Shown in pieces: positions 1 through 7,518 of a DNA stretch of 38,942 bases. Position 1 is the first letter of the stretch. The number at the start of each line of letters is the position of its first letter. The position numbers and the translations under genes are program-made. The DNA comes from a virus. The notes under the pieces are model-generated. The model searched no databases. It was not told the origin of the DNA and worked only from the letters and a program-made list of their open reading frames with translations. Location: IMG/VR virus record IMGVR_UViG_3300046002_006032, positions 1 to 38,942 of that record; one strand, written 5' to 3'.

Positions 1-259
1 GACCATGGATAGGAGTTGAACTCGCTGTCTGTTCAAAGAACGGAATCCCAAAAAGATCTGTGAGATCTCTCTGACTCGTAATTTTAAATGCCTTGCCAGC
101 ATTTGCTTTGGTTGTTGCTGAAGCTGTGTTTGTTCCAGCTCCGTTTGTTTTATCTTGGGCTGTAGCTACGACGATAAGAGGAACCGTACCAGGTTCTGCT
201 GGTGTATAAAAACTCTCGTCGATTACCGTAACTTGTACGCCTGGTGATGTTAGTGCCAT
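1..259 (-). CDS. gp18: Tail sheath protein gp18, N-terminal part (truncated by window edge)
   Basis: Contractile tail sheath subunit of T4-like phages; it polymerises around the tail tube and contracts on infection. The minus strand reads an open frame from ATG at 259 to the window edge, giving the first 86 residues. It begins MALTSPGVQVTVIDES and continues through a TSQRDLTDLFGIPFF stretch, matching the N-terminus of cyanophage-type gp18 (SPGV start, then a xxRDLxxxFGxP motif; T4 gp18 has a similar SPGI start). An AGGAG Shine-Dalgarno at 270-274 lies 10 nt from the ATG, and a late-promoter motif lies at 293-300. The rest of the gene is outside the window. Identification is firm from the family pattern, although only about a tenth to a seventh of the protein is visible. 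Confidence 0.93.
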   Translation of the reverse strand, partial: MALTSPGVQVTVIDESFYTPAEPGTVPLIVVATAQDKTNGAGTNTASATTKANAGKAFKITSQRDLTDLFGIPFFEQTASSTPIHG

Positions 260-292
260 ATCGCCTATTCTCCTGGTAATAGTTGCTCATAA

Positions 293-300
293 TATTTAGC
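293..300 (-). promoter_or_regulatory. Putative late promoter of gp18 (GCTAAATA)
   Basis: Minus-strand GCTAAATA resembles the T4-type late -10 element TATAAATA (recognised by the gp55 sigma factor). Using the T4 spacing, transcription would start near 287, leaving a 28-nt leader with an AGGAG ribosome site before gp18. Confidence 0.6.
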
Positions 301-351
301 ATACTATTCCAAAAACAGCAAGTTAGGCACCGAACAAAAGGGGTCTAAAAG

Positions 352-359
352 GGTAAATA
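352..359 (+). promoter_or_regulatory. Putative late promoter of the HNH-like gene (GGTAAATA)
   Basis: Plus-strand GGTAAATA ends only 4 nt before the ATG at 364. With T4 late-promoter spacing the first transcribed base falls at about 364-365, so the mRNA would be essentially leaderless. No Shine-Dalgarno could be transcribed from this promoter. The same GGTAAATAT string precedes gp14. Confidence 0.45.
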
Positions 360-363
360 TCAA

Positions 364-702
364 ATGCGACCACTATGCAAGGCCTGCGCACAGCGACCTA
401 GAGCCATTAATTACTACAAAGACACTCGTGCCTATTACAGAACACTGTGTGAAATCTGTCTAGCACACGGTGCAAGTGCTCATGTTCCACGTTGGCAACG
501 AGCAGGATACAAACCCAAACCCGTGTGTGAAAAATGCGGGTTTCGATCTCAACACGCCGAAGTATTTCGAGTGTTTCATGTAGATGAAAATCTCAACAAC
601 TGCAGACCCTCAAATCTCAAAACCGTGTGCTTGAACTGCGCTGCTATCTTAGGCAAAGAGGGTATAACTTGGAGGCAAGGCGATCTTATTGCTGACTACT
701 AG
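364..702 (+). CDS. Small double zinc-finger protein with HNH-like C-terminal half
   Basis: A 112-residue protein with four CxxC knuckles: C5/C8, C29/C32, C55/C58 and C89/C92. The second half (KCGF...VFHVDENLNN...NLKTVCLNC) follows the HNH nuclease pattern: Zn CxxC, a central His, Asn, then a second CxxC. The usual DH pair is FH (F71-H72) and the third His after the last CxxC is missing, so nuclease activity is doubtful; a nucleic-acid-binding or structural role is as likely. Similar short proteins of unknown role occur in cyanophage-type T4-like genomes (recollection of the family, not searched). It runs convergently with gp1 and its last 54 nt overlap the end of that gene. A late motif lies directly upstream. 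Confidence 0.8.
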   Translation: MRPLCKACAQRPRAINYYKDTRAYYRTLCEICLAHGASAHVPRWQRAGYKPKPVCEKCGFRSQHAEVFRVFHVDENLNNCRPSNLKTVCLNCAAILGKEGITWRQGDLIADY

Positions 703-1305
703 GTTTGCACTCTGCTCGTAAAGTTCATCGATGCTGCCATTGTTGTCGATGATCTTGTCAAAATCACTGCCCAGCCATGCCCATTCCGATGCATGTATTT
801 TACGCATCTTCATGGCGTTTAGCCCTACATTATTGCCTTGATTGGCGCTGATAGCATCCTCATACCAGTCAGGCAACTCACCACGCTGCACCCAAACAAT
901 TTGGCCGCCTGCATCTTTAATTGATTTAATTTCATTGGGGAAACGGCAGTCTGAAATTACAATATGATCTTTGCTGAGACGCAGTTTGTTTTCTAATGAA
1001 GCAATCCATATGTCGTCGTGGAACGACCTACGACAGACTTCTGTTCCCCAGTATTGTAGAACCCATCTAGGAGTTAATGTGGGCATGTCTAAACGTGCTG
1101 CCCACCAAGGATCTACTTGTTCACGCCATTCTCGAGCCTGTGCTGTGCGCCCTTCCAGCATGGTTCGATCCCAGCCAAACACGCTGGCCACGGCATCTTT
1201 GAGTGTTGAAGCAAAACTTTCTCTGCGAAATTCGTGAAAATTAACTAGATAGTCGGCTACAGTGTCTTTGCCCGAGCCTATGAAACCGCATACACCTATA
1301 ATCAT
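649..1305 (-). CDS. gp1: Deoxynucleoside monophosphate kinase (T4 gp1-like)
   Basis: Phosphorylates deoxynucleoside monophosphates to diphosphates in the cytoplasm for phage DNA synthesis. The 218-aa protein opens MIIGVCGFIGSGKDT, a Walker A P-loop (GFIGSGKDT, residues 7-15). A central WGTEVCRRSFHDDIWI region and an ISDCRFPNE motif follow, both typical of the T4 gp1/dNMP kinase family; T4 gp1 is of similar length. ATG at 1305 is preceded by AAAGGGGA, a good ribosome site. Upstream is a host-like promoter, TTGACC-17-TATAAT, unlike the late motifs around it, which fits early expression. The 3' end overlaps the convergent HNH-like gene by 54 nt. Specificity among dNMPs cannot be read from the sequence. 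Confidence 0.93.
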   Translation of the reverse strand: MIIGVCGFIGSGKDTVADYLVNFHEFRRESFASTLKDAVASVFGWDRTMLEGRTAQAREWREQVDPWWAARLDMPTLTPRWVLQYWGTEVCRRSFHDDIWIASLENKLRLSKDHIVISDCRFPNEIKSIKDAGGQIVWVQRGELPDWYEDAISANQGNNVGLNAMKMRKIHASEWAWLGSDFDKIIDNNGSIDELYEQSANLVVSNKIALPPSYTLFA

Positions 1306-1325
1306 AAATTGTCCCCTTTAGAACA

Positions 1326-1354
1326 ATTATAATATAGATTAGTTATAAGGTCAA
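1326..1354 (-). promoter_or_regulatory. Sigma70-like promoter of gp1
   Basis: On the minus strand, TTGACC (1349-1354) and TATAAT (1326-1331) are separated by exactly 17 nt: 5/6 and 6/6 matches to the bacterial consensus. The predicted start near 1319 leaves a 14-nt leader containing AAAGGGGA before the gp1 ATG. This is the best host-type promoter noticed in the window and implies transcription by unmodified host polymerase. Confidence 0.75.
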
Positions 1355-2109
1355 CCAGTTATCCAGGTATATCCGCTGCCGCCGGGAACCAATTTCATCA
1401 GATCGTCGGTGAGTTTTTCCATCTCAGTTTGACCTTCTGTGATCAGTGCTGTACCATTGAGTTGAGTACCACCCTGCGGACCTGCGATCTGTCCAAACTT
1501 GCTTCGAGCCTGTCCTAGCATCATTTTGCAGTTGGCTAACGCATAGTCTTTGATCCACTGTCCGGAATACACATCATCAATAATCACAAAGTCAGGTCGG
1601 CTATTGTATACCTGCAACATCACAGATTCTTCGCCGCGAGGACGTTGATGTATGATCAGCTTGTGACTCTGTGGATGCCATGTGTAGTTAATAAATGAAC
1701 CAAACATCTTGCCTACCAATTCTTGATACTGTGCAAACAGTTCATAGGTTAGCAAGCCGCCCATATTCGTTGAACTCAACAAATAGGTATTGGCATAGGC
1801 CAAGTTAAATGGCTCAAACACCGTTCCACCCGTTCCATTACCCGTTCTTGATCCCACCGATCTGCGGAATATCTGTCGAACCTGCTGTATTTCTTTGGGC
1901 AGGATATATTCGTTGGTGCTTTCTGTGAGGGTTAAAAACGCATAACTTTCTTCCACAGCGTTGTCGCTACGCTGACGGAAAACTGCTAGAGCACGATTAA
2001 GTGCTGTGTCGTAGTGGATGGGATCTAGTTCTACATCTACCATACCATCGCCTAGCATGGTTTTGCAGTAGTTGTATACGGAATTTTTGGCTTGATCTGA
2101 TGTGCTCAT
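1351..2109 (-). CDS. gp13: Neck protein gp13-like
   Basis: A head-completion/neck protein that, with gp14, forms the connector between portal and tail in T4-like phages. The 252-aa product starts with a helical segment (SVYNYCKTMLGDGMVDVELD) and then ALNRALAVFRQRS, an aromatic strand, and an ILPKEIQQVRQIFRR segment. This order (YCKxxLG, VxVELxxxxxxxALxxaL, LPxxIxxVxxIF) is what I recall for cyanophage-type gp13. T4 gp13 is somewhat longer (about 309 aa). The start codon is ATG at 2109 with no Shine-Dalgarno. A GATAAATA late motif places the predicted transcript start exactly on this ATG. It is divergent from gp14, with 27 nt between the starts. The call rests on pattern memory and context, not on a search. 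Confidence 0.8.
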   Translation of the reverse strand: MSTSDQAKNSVYNYCKTMLGDGMVDVELDPIHYDTALNRALAVFRQRSDNAVEESYAFLTLTESTNEYILPKEIQQVRQIFRRSVGSRTGNGTGGTVFEPFNLAYANTYLLSSTNMGGLLTYELFAQYQELVGKMFGSFINYTWHPQSHKLIIHQRPRGEESVMLQVYNSRPDFVIIDDVYSGQWIKDYALANCKMMLGQARSKFGQIAGPQGGTQLNGTALITEGQTEMEKLTDDLMKLVPGGSGYTWITG

Positions 2110-2114
2110 ACGAG

Positions 2115-2122
2115 TATTTATC
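2115..2122 (-). promoter_or_regulatory. Putative late promoter of gp13 (GATAAATA), predicted leaderless
   Basis: Minus-strand GATAAATA ends 5 nt before the gp13 ATG. With T4 spacing the +1 base is at 2109, the A of the ATG. It sits back to back with a plus-strand GGTAAATA at 2128-2135, making a compact divergent late promoter pair. Confidence 0.5.
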
Positions 2123-2127
2123 GTAGC

Positions 2128-2135
2128 GGTAAATA
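2128..2135 (+). promoter_or_regulatory. Putative late promoter of gp14 (GGTAAATA)
   Basis: Plus-strand GGTAAATA. Predicted transcription start about 2141, between the two candidate gp14 start codons (2137 and 2143). If the promoter is real, translation should begin at 2143 with a 2-nt leader. Confidence 0.4.
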
Positions 2136-2136
2136 T

Positions 2137-3534
2137 ATGACTATGCCAAGACTCAGTTTATACCGGCCCGAAAAGGGCAACGATTTCCGCTTTATTGATA
2201 AAACCGCCTGGGAAATGTTCCAAGTTGGCGGCACAGATGTGCTGGTGCACAGATATATAGGTCCTGGCACGGCCATACAAGGCGATAGTCCTAGCACTCC
2301 TACCTACGCCACTGATAACGTAGCAAACATACAGGATCTGTTATTTTTAGAAAATCGAGATCGCAAATATGATCCTGATGTTTATGTCATGCGCGGTGTA
2401 TACAATATATCTGATATCGATTTTAATCTCAGCCAGTTTGGCCTGTTCCTACAGAATGACACTATTTTTATCACATTCCATATCACCGATACTGTAGAAA
2501 AACTAGGTCGTAAAATTATAGCAGGGGATGTGATAGAACTGCCGCATCTCAAAGACGAATACGCTTTGAATGATTTAACTTTTGCCTTGAAACGTTTCTT
2601 TGTGATTGAAGAAGTTAGTAGAGCAGCGGAAGGATTTTCAGCCACATGGTATCCACATTTATATCGTGCCAAGTGCAAACCATTAGTAGACAGTCAAGAA
2701 TTCAAACAGATTCTAGACGACATTGCAGACCGAGAATTCTTCAAAGGCACTTATAATTCAACCATAACTTACTATCCCGGCGATGTTGTATTAGCCGACA
2801 ATGGCAAAAAATATCAAGTCATACAAGAAGTCACTGGTGTGGCTCCGCCTAATAATACCTATTATGCATTGGCAGATACATTGCGAGATGTGATCAGTAC
2901 CTATGAAAAAGAAATGCAGATCACTGCCGCGGTGTTAGATCAAGCAGAAGCAGACGCACCACGCAGCGGTTACGATACCAGCAAGTATTATACTCTACAG
3001 AGAACCAACGACGGTACCGCAGAATTAGCCAGTGTAGATGCATCGTTGGTGACTGTTGACGCAGCTACACAAGCCACTGATGAAAATGGAGTTCCCCAAT
3101 TTGACTCAGATGGTAATCCAATATTTGTTGGTCAGACTGCTAGCTCGGTGATATTACCGGCGGATGGTGATGGCTATGAAGGTTATCTAACCAAAGACGG
3201 TTTACCTCCTAACGGTGCTCCATTTACCGCAGGCATTTCTTTTCCAAACAATCCTGTTAATGGACAATTTGCACTGCGAACAGATTATCTTCCTAACAGA
3301 CTGTTTAGATTTGACGGAGTAAGATGGCGCAAGTTTGAAGACAATGTGCGCACGACTATGAGCAATCTTGGAGCCAGTGATGTAGCAGCCGGCGAACCTT
3401 TTGCAGACAAAGATGTGCGTCAGACACAAAAATCTACATTCATAAACAATCCCACTGTGAACACCATAGACGGTCACACAGTTAAAGAAAAGCAGAGTCT
3501 CAGCAAGGCTCTAAGACCTGAGGCAGACCTATAA
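2137..3534 (+). CDS. gp14: Neck protein gp14-like, with C-terminal extension
   Basis: The second neck protein of T4-like phages, a partner of gp13. Diagnostic stretches near the N-terminus are LSLYRPEKGNDF, GGTDVLVHRYIGPG, IQDLLFLENRDRKYDPDVY and LSQFGLFLQNDT; this is the cyanophage gp14 pattern. At 465 aa it is well over T4 gp14 (about 256 aa). The extra half holds a module around residues 205-245 (YNSTITYYPGDVVLADNGKK), which resembles the W/Y...GDVV...G..Y repeats of the giant fibres, and an FPNNPVNGQFALRTDYLPNR segment near residue 370. ATG at 2137 is given; ATG at 2143 is an alternative. Its stop overlaps the gp15 start (TAATG), indicating coupling. It is divergent from gp13. Confidence 0.88.
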   Translation: MTMPRLSLYRPEKGNDFRFIDKTAWEMFQVGGTDVLVHRYIGPGTAIQGDSPSTPTYATDNVANIQDLLFLENRDRKYDPDVYVMRGVYNISDIDFNLSQFGLFLQNDTIFITFHITDTVEKLGRKIIAGDVIELPHLKDEYALNDLTFALKRFFVIEEVSRAAEGFSATWYPHLYRAKCKPLVDSQEFKQILDDIADREFFKGTYNSTITYYPGDVVLADNGKKYQVIQEVTGVAPPNNTYYALADTLRDVISTYEKEMQITAAVLDQAEADAPRSGYDTSKYYTLQRTNDGTAELASVDASLVTVDAATQATDENGVPQFDSDGNPIFVGQTASSVILPADGDGYEGYLTKDGLPPNGAPFTAGISFPNNPVNGQFALRTDYLPNRLFRFDGVRWRKFEDNVRTTMSNLGASDVAAGEPFADKDVRQTQKSTFINNPTVNTIDGHTVKEKQSLSKALRPEADL

Positions 3535-5111
3535 TGGATTTTCACTACGACGGACAGATACGACGGTATGTCACGCAGTTCATGCGTGTGTTCATTGGAT
3601 TTAAATATCAAGCAGGCGATGGCGAACAACGACAGATTCCTGTAATGTATGGCGATTTGACCAGACAGGTAGCCAGCATTATCAAAGATAATTCTGAAAA
3701 CAAAATGCCTACGGTGCCGAGAATAGCTTGTTATATCACAGGCATTGAGATGGATACTAACAGGCTCAGTGATCCCACATTCGTGTCTAAGATACATGTG
3801 AGAGAACGCAGATTCACAGACGCCAGTGGCACAAGAGAATATTCGGGCGCACAGGGCGGCAATTACACTGTTGAAAGGCTCATGCCTACTCCATTCAAAC
3901 TGACCATGAAAGCTGATATATGGACATCCAACACCGATCAAAAATTACAGTTGTTGGAACAGATATTAGTGCTGTTTAATCCCAGTTTAGAACTACAGAC
4001 CACTGACAATTATATAGACTGGACCAGTCTCAGCGCCATGTATCTAACCGGCACTAATTTTTCCAGTAGGACAATACCTCAAGGCGCAGAATCAGATATA
4101 GACATCTGCAGTCTTGATTTTGAAATGCCTGTGTATATATCACCACCGGCCAAGGTCAAAAAACTAGGCATAGTTCAAAGCATAATAGCCAATGTGTTCA
4201 CAGAACAGGGCGATGTGATGGATCTTTCAGATCTAATATACAACACTTCTCAATCCAGTATGACCCTAGTTACTAAAACTTATGGTAATTATCGAGTGTT
4301 ACTGTTCAAATCTAACACAGGAACAGTCAATGATAATCAATATGATCTCACACTCGTGAATCCATTAGATGCTGTGCAGTCATTGGGGCTGAGTCAGAAA
4401 GAATTTAAAAATGGCGAACCGGTAGAGTGGTCAAAGATTCTAGAGATACAAGGCGGCTATGTGCCGGGCAGTGAGATATGGTTCAAAAAAGCCAGTGGCT
4501 ATGAGATTGTGGGCACGTTTGTGATCAATCCTCTAGACCAGACTGTTCTCACGGTGACTTTAGATGCAGACACATATCCTGCCAATGACGACATTGCCAG
4601 TAGTATCCCCGGCATAGCTGCTAGAGGCACGGTAGATGCTATCATAGATCCTTACAAGTATAATCCGTTAGAAGTCTATGGATCATACTCGCAGATACCA
4701 GTAGGTTTAAGATTCTTGATGTTAGACGATGTCAACAACAGTGAGAATCGTGGAGGTTACATTAACCTTCCTTCTAATCCTGCAGACAGCACAAACATAC
4801 CATATAGAGGTCCGCAGGCCTGGCGTGATCCTAGTAATAACGATTCATCATGGGAAAATCAAGACGGCACGGATCCTGTGATCACAGCCAACTCTATTGT
4901 AGAGTGGACTGGGCAAACCTGGGCCACAATTTGGAATCCTGAAGATCATACATTGGAAGATGCAGCTATTGCAGGTGAAGATTTCTCACCCACACATATT
5001 CAAAATATCCGCACAGGCATCAAATACAAATGGGATGGCACTCAATGGCTCAAAGCATTTGAAGGTGAATATCTGCCAGGAGAGTGGAACTTCAAGACAG
5101 TGGGCGGATAA
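3534..5111 (+). CDS. gp15: Tail sheath stabiliser and completion protein gp15-like
   Basis: Caps the head-proximal end of the T4-type tail and joins it to the neck. The N-terminal half carries the family signature: FHYDGQIRRYVTQFMRVFIGF at the start (T4 gp15 begins with a similar FYNSSFRRY), PVMYGDLTRQVASI, then MPTPFKLTMKADIWTSN and a LLEQILVLFNP helix. T4 gp15 has about 272 aa; this one has 525. The second half is a long extension with strands rich in W, Y and N (for example VEWTGQTWATIWNPEDH and YKWDGTQWLKAFEGEY). As I recall, such extensions are usual in cyanophage-type homologues. The start codon shares its A with the gp14 stop. Confidence 0.88.
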   Translation: MDFHYDGQIRRYVTQFMRVFIGFKYQAGDGEQRQIPVMYGDLTRQVASIIKDNSENKMPTVPRIACYITGIEMDTNRLSDPTFVSKIHVRERRFTDASGTREYSGAQGGNYTVERLMPTPFKLTMKADIWTSNTDQKLQLLEQILVLFNPSLELQTTDNYIDWTSLSAMYLTGTNFSSRTIPQGAESDIDICSLDFEMPVYISPPAKVKKLGIVQSIIANVFTEQGDVMDLSDLIYNTSQSSMTLVTKTYGNYRVLLFKSNTGTVNDNQYDLTLVNPLDAVQSLGLSQKEFKNGEPVEWSKILEIQGGYVPGSEIWFKKASGYEIVGTFVINPLDQTVLTVTLDADTYPANDDIASSIPGIAARGTVDAIIDPYKYNPLEVYGSYSQIPVGLRFLMLDDVNNSENRGGYINLPSNPADSTNIPYRGPQAWRDPSNNDSSWENQDGTDPVITANSIVEWTGQTWATIWNPEDHTLEDAAIAGEDFSPTHIQNIRTGIKYKWDGTQWLKAFEGEYLPGEWNFKTVGG

Positions 5112-5119
5112 GTATCTGC

Positions 5120-5515
5120 ATGCAACAGCGTGCCGGATTATTATTTTTAGCTAAAACCACAGGTCGCATATTTCTAATCTTAGATGATGAGCGATGGACT
5201 GTGCCTACCTTTCAACGCAATAACAGTCTTCTAGAGGATGCAGACGCATTGTTAACTCAATACGCACAGGGGCGTATAGTTCCTATCGAACTGTATCTAT
5301 CTGAAGATCGCGGGTTTGAGTATGGCACCTATGTGTGCGTGGTCGATCAAGAGTTTTTGACTATGGCGTCAAAGACTGTATGCTGGGCTGATTTAGATTG
5401 CCTTCCCAAACAACTACACTCGGGATTGAGAACTACATTAAATAATCAAGTAATACGTGTGAAAATAGAAACCATATTGGAGTTAGAAAATGTCAAGTCT
5501 GTTACAAAAATCTAG
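5120..5515 (+). CDS. Nudix-like protein lacking an intact Nudix box
   Basis: A 131-aa protein read from ATG at 5120; the open frame extends upstream, but into gp15. It opens AGLLFLAKTTGRIFLILDD..WTVP, the usual first strands of a Nudix hydrolase, and ends with CWADLDCLPKQLHSGLRTTL, like the C-terminal helix of phage Nudix proteins. The catalytic GX5EX7REUXEEXGU box is not there: the equivalent place reads NNSLLEDADALLTQYAQGR. It may be a non-catalytic relative or a structural accessory. It lies 8 nt after gp15 and overlaps the next gene by 26 nt, so it is translated with the neck/tail operon. The fold assignment is tentative. Confidence 0.6.
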   Translation: MQQRAGLLFLAKTTGRIFLILDDERWTVPTFQRNNSLLEDADALLTQYAQGRIVPIELYLSEDRGFEYGTYVCVVDQEFLTMASKTVCWADLDCLPKQLHSGLRTTLNNQVIRVKIETILELENVKSVTKI

Positions 5516-5768
5516 TAGATTCCAGGAAGATTATGAGCGATATCGCACAGCCATCGACACAATGCCTGATGGTGCAGCTAAACAAGAATCTCAACAACTA
5601 TTGAATAAACTTGTTGCAGAAATAAAAAAATTAGATAGCATGCATATGGAAATGATCTACAGTCGTCAGCTACCTACCATGGGCAGTGAAATGAAACAAG
5701 ATATCACAGCTATAAGAAAAAAATTAGAAACTAGAATCAGAGACTGGTCACAGGCACAAAAAAACTAA
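5490..5768 (+). CDS. Small helical/coiled-coil protein of unknown function
   Basis: A 92-aa, highly charged, almost wholly helical protein (DYERYRTAIDTM, ESQQLLNKLVAEIKKLDSMH, IRKKLETRIRDWSQ), with no Cys, no signal peptide and no membrane segment. ATG at 5490 has a GGAG site 8 nt upstream, inside the preceding gene. It is the last gene of the gp14-gp15-Nudix-like operon and converges with the oxygenase operon 7 nt away. A similar small helical protein lies beside gp23 at the right end of the window, but no real sequence similarity is visible. An assembly chaperone is conceivable by position only. Confidence 0.75.
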   Translation: MSSLLQKSSRFQEDYERYRTAIDTMPDGAAKQESQQLLNKLVAEIKKLDSMHMEMIYSRQLPTMGSEMKQDITAIRKKLETRIRDWSQAQKN

Positions 5769-5775
5769 ACAAAAT

Positions 5776-6303
5776 TTATTGAGCATTGTGCAAAATTGTT
5801 CCTTTTAGAACCCAACTTACACTTATACGTCTAGGTTTAGTTGACGCAATCGGTCTATGACTTAGATTAGAATCAAAAAATATGCCTGTGTTTTCTTTGT
5901 GGAAACATTTTTGATGTTCAAATTCAGTCCCGCCATTGCTATCATCTACATAATAAAGTAAACTATATGTTCCAGGTAATTTATAAGAGTTATCATTATG
6001 CCAGGCAGTGACCTGACCAGCAGTGTAAAAATTTATCATACAGTGATTTAAAAAATCAATTTTAAACCATTCTTTATTTTGATCTAACCATCGATCAAGA
6101 ACATAGGTCAATGATTCTACTCTGTTCCAATTATTGATGTTTTGTTGTTTATTAAATGTTAACTTACCAAATGCCGCCTTTTCTAAATCGATTTCACCGG
6201 TTGCATAACTTGGAAAATTCCAATCTAACATCGGATTTAATACTTGTTCTTTAACTATAGAATGCAACCATTCGTCTGTGAATTTGTTATACTGTTTAAT
6301 CAT
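5776..6303 (-). CDS. 2OG/Fe(II)-dependent oxygenase (HxD type)
   Basis: A 175-aa double-stranded beta-helix dioxygenase; the family couples 2-oxoglutarate decarboxylation to oxidation of a substrate. Iron ligands visible are H102 and D104 (AWHNDN) and H149 (LSHRPI), with R158/R159 as the likely 2OG carboxylate contact (KPRRISVSWVL). YSLLYYVDDSNGGTEF between them is the typical GG-turn core. It is close to small phage proteins annotated as prolyl-hydroxylase-like oxygenases. Its start overlaps the stop of the upstream gene (ATGA at 6300-6303) with no clear Shine-Dalgarno, so translation is probably coupled. It is the last gene of the minus-strand oxygenase operon. The substrate is unknown. Confidence 0.85.
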   Translation of the reverse strand: MIKQYNKFTDEWLHSIVKEQVLNPMLDWNFPSYATGEIDLEKAAFGKLTFNKQQNINNWNRVESLTYVLDRWLDQNKEWFKIDFLNHCMINFYTAGQVTAWHNDNSYKLPGTYSLLYYVDDSNGGTEFEHQKCFHKENTGIFFDSNLSHRPIASTKPRRISVSWVLKGTILHNAQ

Positions 6304-6986
6304 TTTTGCAATCGTTGTCGTTCTATCAACACATTCAAATTGTCTTTGGGCTCAAATTTTAATGTTGGAGCATCTAAATTTAAAAAACTGGTCTTATCTA
6401 ATAGGCCTATTGTTCCATTCACCCAAGTGTTAAAAGATAAACTTATCCTATCAGTGTCAGCTATTGATCTCATTACAGAATGTTCTAAGTAGGACGGAAA
6501 TATCAATAATGTTCCTTGTTTGATTTCAACTGTGGTGCTATGAGTGTTATATTGATTATATTTGATAGGAAACATCTTTAATGAGCCCCAAACACAATTT
6601 TTATCTACGTGAAATTCAATAGGTGCAGGATCCTCTGTGAAATATAGAACTCCGCTGACAATGCTATTCACATGATGATGTTGATAATGATATGCACCTG
6701 TTGTGGTACGATTCAACCAACTGATAGTAGGAAACAACTGATTAGATATAGACATTACCTCTCGAGCATATAGATTCAACTGTGTTTGCACAAAATCACA
6801 TACTCTTGACATTTCAGGTAAATGTATGATATCAAATCTATCCGATCCTACACATCTTCCTGGTTCATCTTTGTATCGAGAATACAAAGATGACTGTTTT
6901 ACAAATTCTAATTCTTCGTTGGTGAATCCTTGTATCTCTGCAACAAATAATGGAGTTGGAAATAACGGAATAACATCATGTGTCAT
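6300..6986 (-). CDS. 2OG/Fe(II) oxygenase, HxHxN subtype (2OG-FeII_Oxy_5-like)
   Basis: A 228-aa protein starting MTHDVIPLFPTPLF, the conserved 'xIxxLFPTPLF' entry strand of this oxygenase subfamily. Metal motif: H103-x-H105 followed by NSIVSGVLYF, and distal H169 in LLIFPSYLEHSV; R180 in DRISLSFNTWVNG is the expected 2OG contact. In this subfamily the HxD motif is often written HxH, so activity is plausible. A 50-residue insert (residues 120-155) separates the two halves. An AAGGCGG ribosome site precedes ATG 6986. It lies between two other oxygenases in the same operon. Paralogues here are 8290-8844, 9438-10037 and 15897-16496. Confidence 0.83.
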   Translation of the reverse strand: MTHDVIPLFPTPLFVAEIQGFTNEELEFVKQSSLYSRYKDEPGRCVGSDRFDIIHLPEMSRVCDFVQTQLNLYAREVMSISNQLFPTISWLNRTTTGAYHYQHHHVNSIVSGVLYFTEDPAPIEFHVDKNCVWGSLKMFPIKYNQYNTHSTTVEIKQGTLLIFPSYLEHSVMRSIADTDRISLSFNTWVNGTIGLLDKTSFLNLDAPTLKFEPKDNLNVLIERQRLQK

Positions 6987-6996
6987 AGAAACCGCC

Positions 6997-7518
6997 TTAT
7001 CTAAATTTTAAATCAAAGCCAATTATAGTTTTGATTGTGTGTGAATTATTAGGCAACGTGTAATGTAAAATATTACTCGGTACAATAATCATTAATCCTT
7101 CACTGGCTTCAATATTCTTTATCTCTGTTTGATCAGTTATGGGATTATTTACAGGATTAATAAAATAAGTTGGACTGTGTAAGGTTTCATCGTAATCTAA
7201 ATAGATGATTCCCGAATATCCCACCCCCGAGTGATTATGAGGGATATGAAATTCATCTTTTGCATAAGACACTGTCCATACGTCGCCTATATCTAATGAT
7301 TCTACTTTAATTTCATTAGAAAACAGAGCCAGTTCATTCTTAAAAATTTCAACAAACTCAGACTGATAGCTGTTATTACCTCGATCGCTTGCAAACAATT
7401 GACCGGGCTTTCTTACCAATGCCGCTGCATTAATTTTTTTTGAAATTTTTTCTTTCTTTGATTCCCAATCATTGATATAATAACTATAAAATTTTGTTTC
7501 AAACAATGTACTTTGCAC
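6997..7518 (-). CDS. Divergent 2OG/Fe(II) oxygenase-like protein
   Basis: A 173-aa protein with the double-stranded beta-helix pattern: PHNHSGVGYSGIIYLDYDE (H94, H96) and LMIIVPSNILHYTLPNN (H152). The arginine normally 10-11 residues after the distal His is replaced; the equivalent stretch is SHTIKTIIGFDL with K163, so 2OG binding may differ. The start is GTG at 7518, which shares its G with the TAG stop of the upstream gene; AGGGAA lies 8 nt before it. Predicted cytoplasmic, no membrane segments. Operon neighbours are oxygenases on one side and the DUF6065-like protein on the other. Confidence 0.72.
   Translation of the reverse strand: MQSTLFETKFYSYYINDWESKKEKISKKINAAALVRKPGQLFASDRGNNSYQSEFVEIFKNELALFSNEIKVESLDIGDVWTVSYAKDEFHIPHNHSGVGYSGIIYLDYDETLHSPTYFINPVNNPITDQTEIKNIEASEGLMIIVPSNILHYTLPNNSHTIKTIIGFDLKFR

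Noticed and set aside
3474-3941. Minus-strand frame of 155 codons across the gp14/gp15 junction
   Set aside because: Overlaps two well-supported genes; no recognisable protein features.
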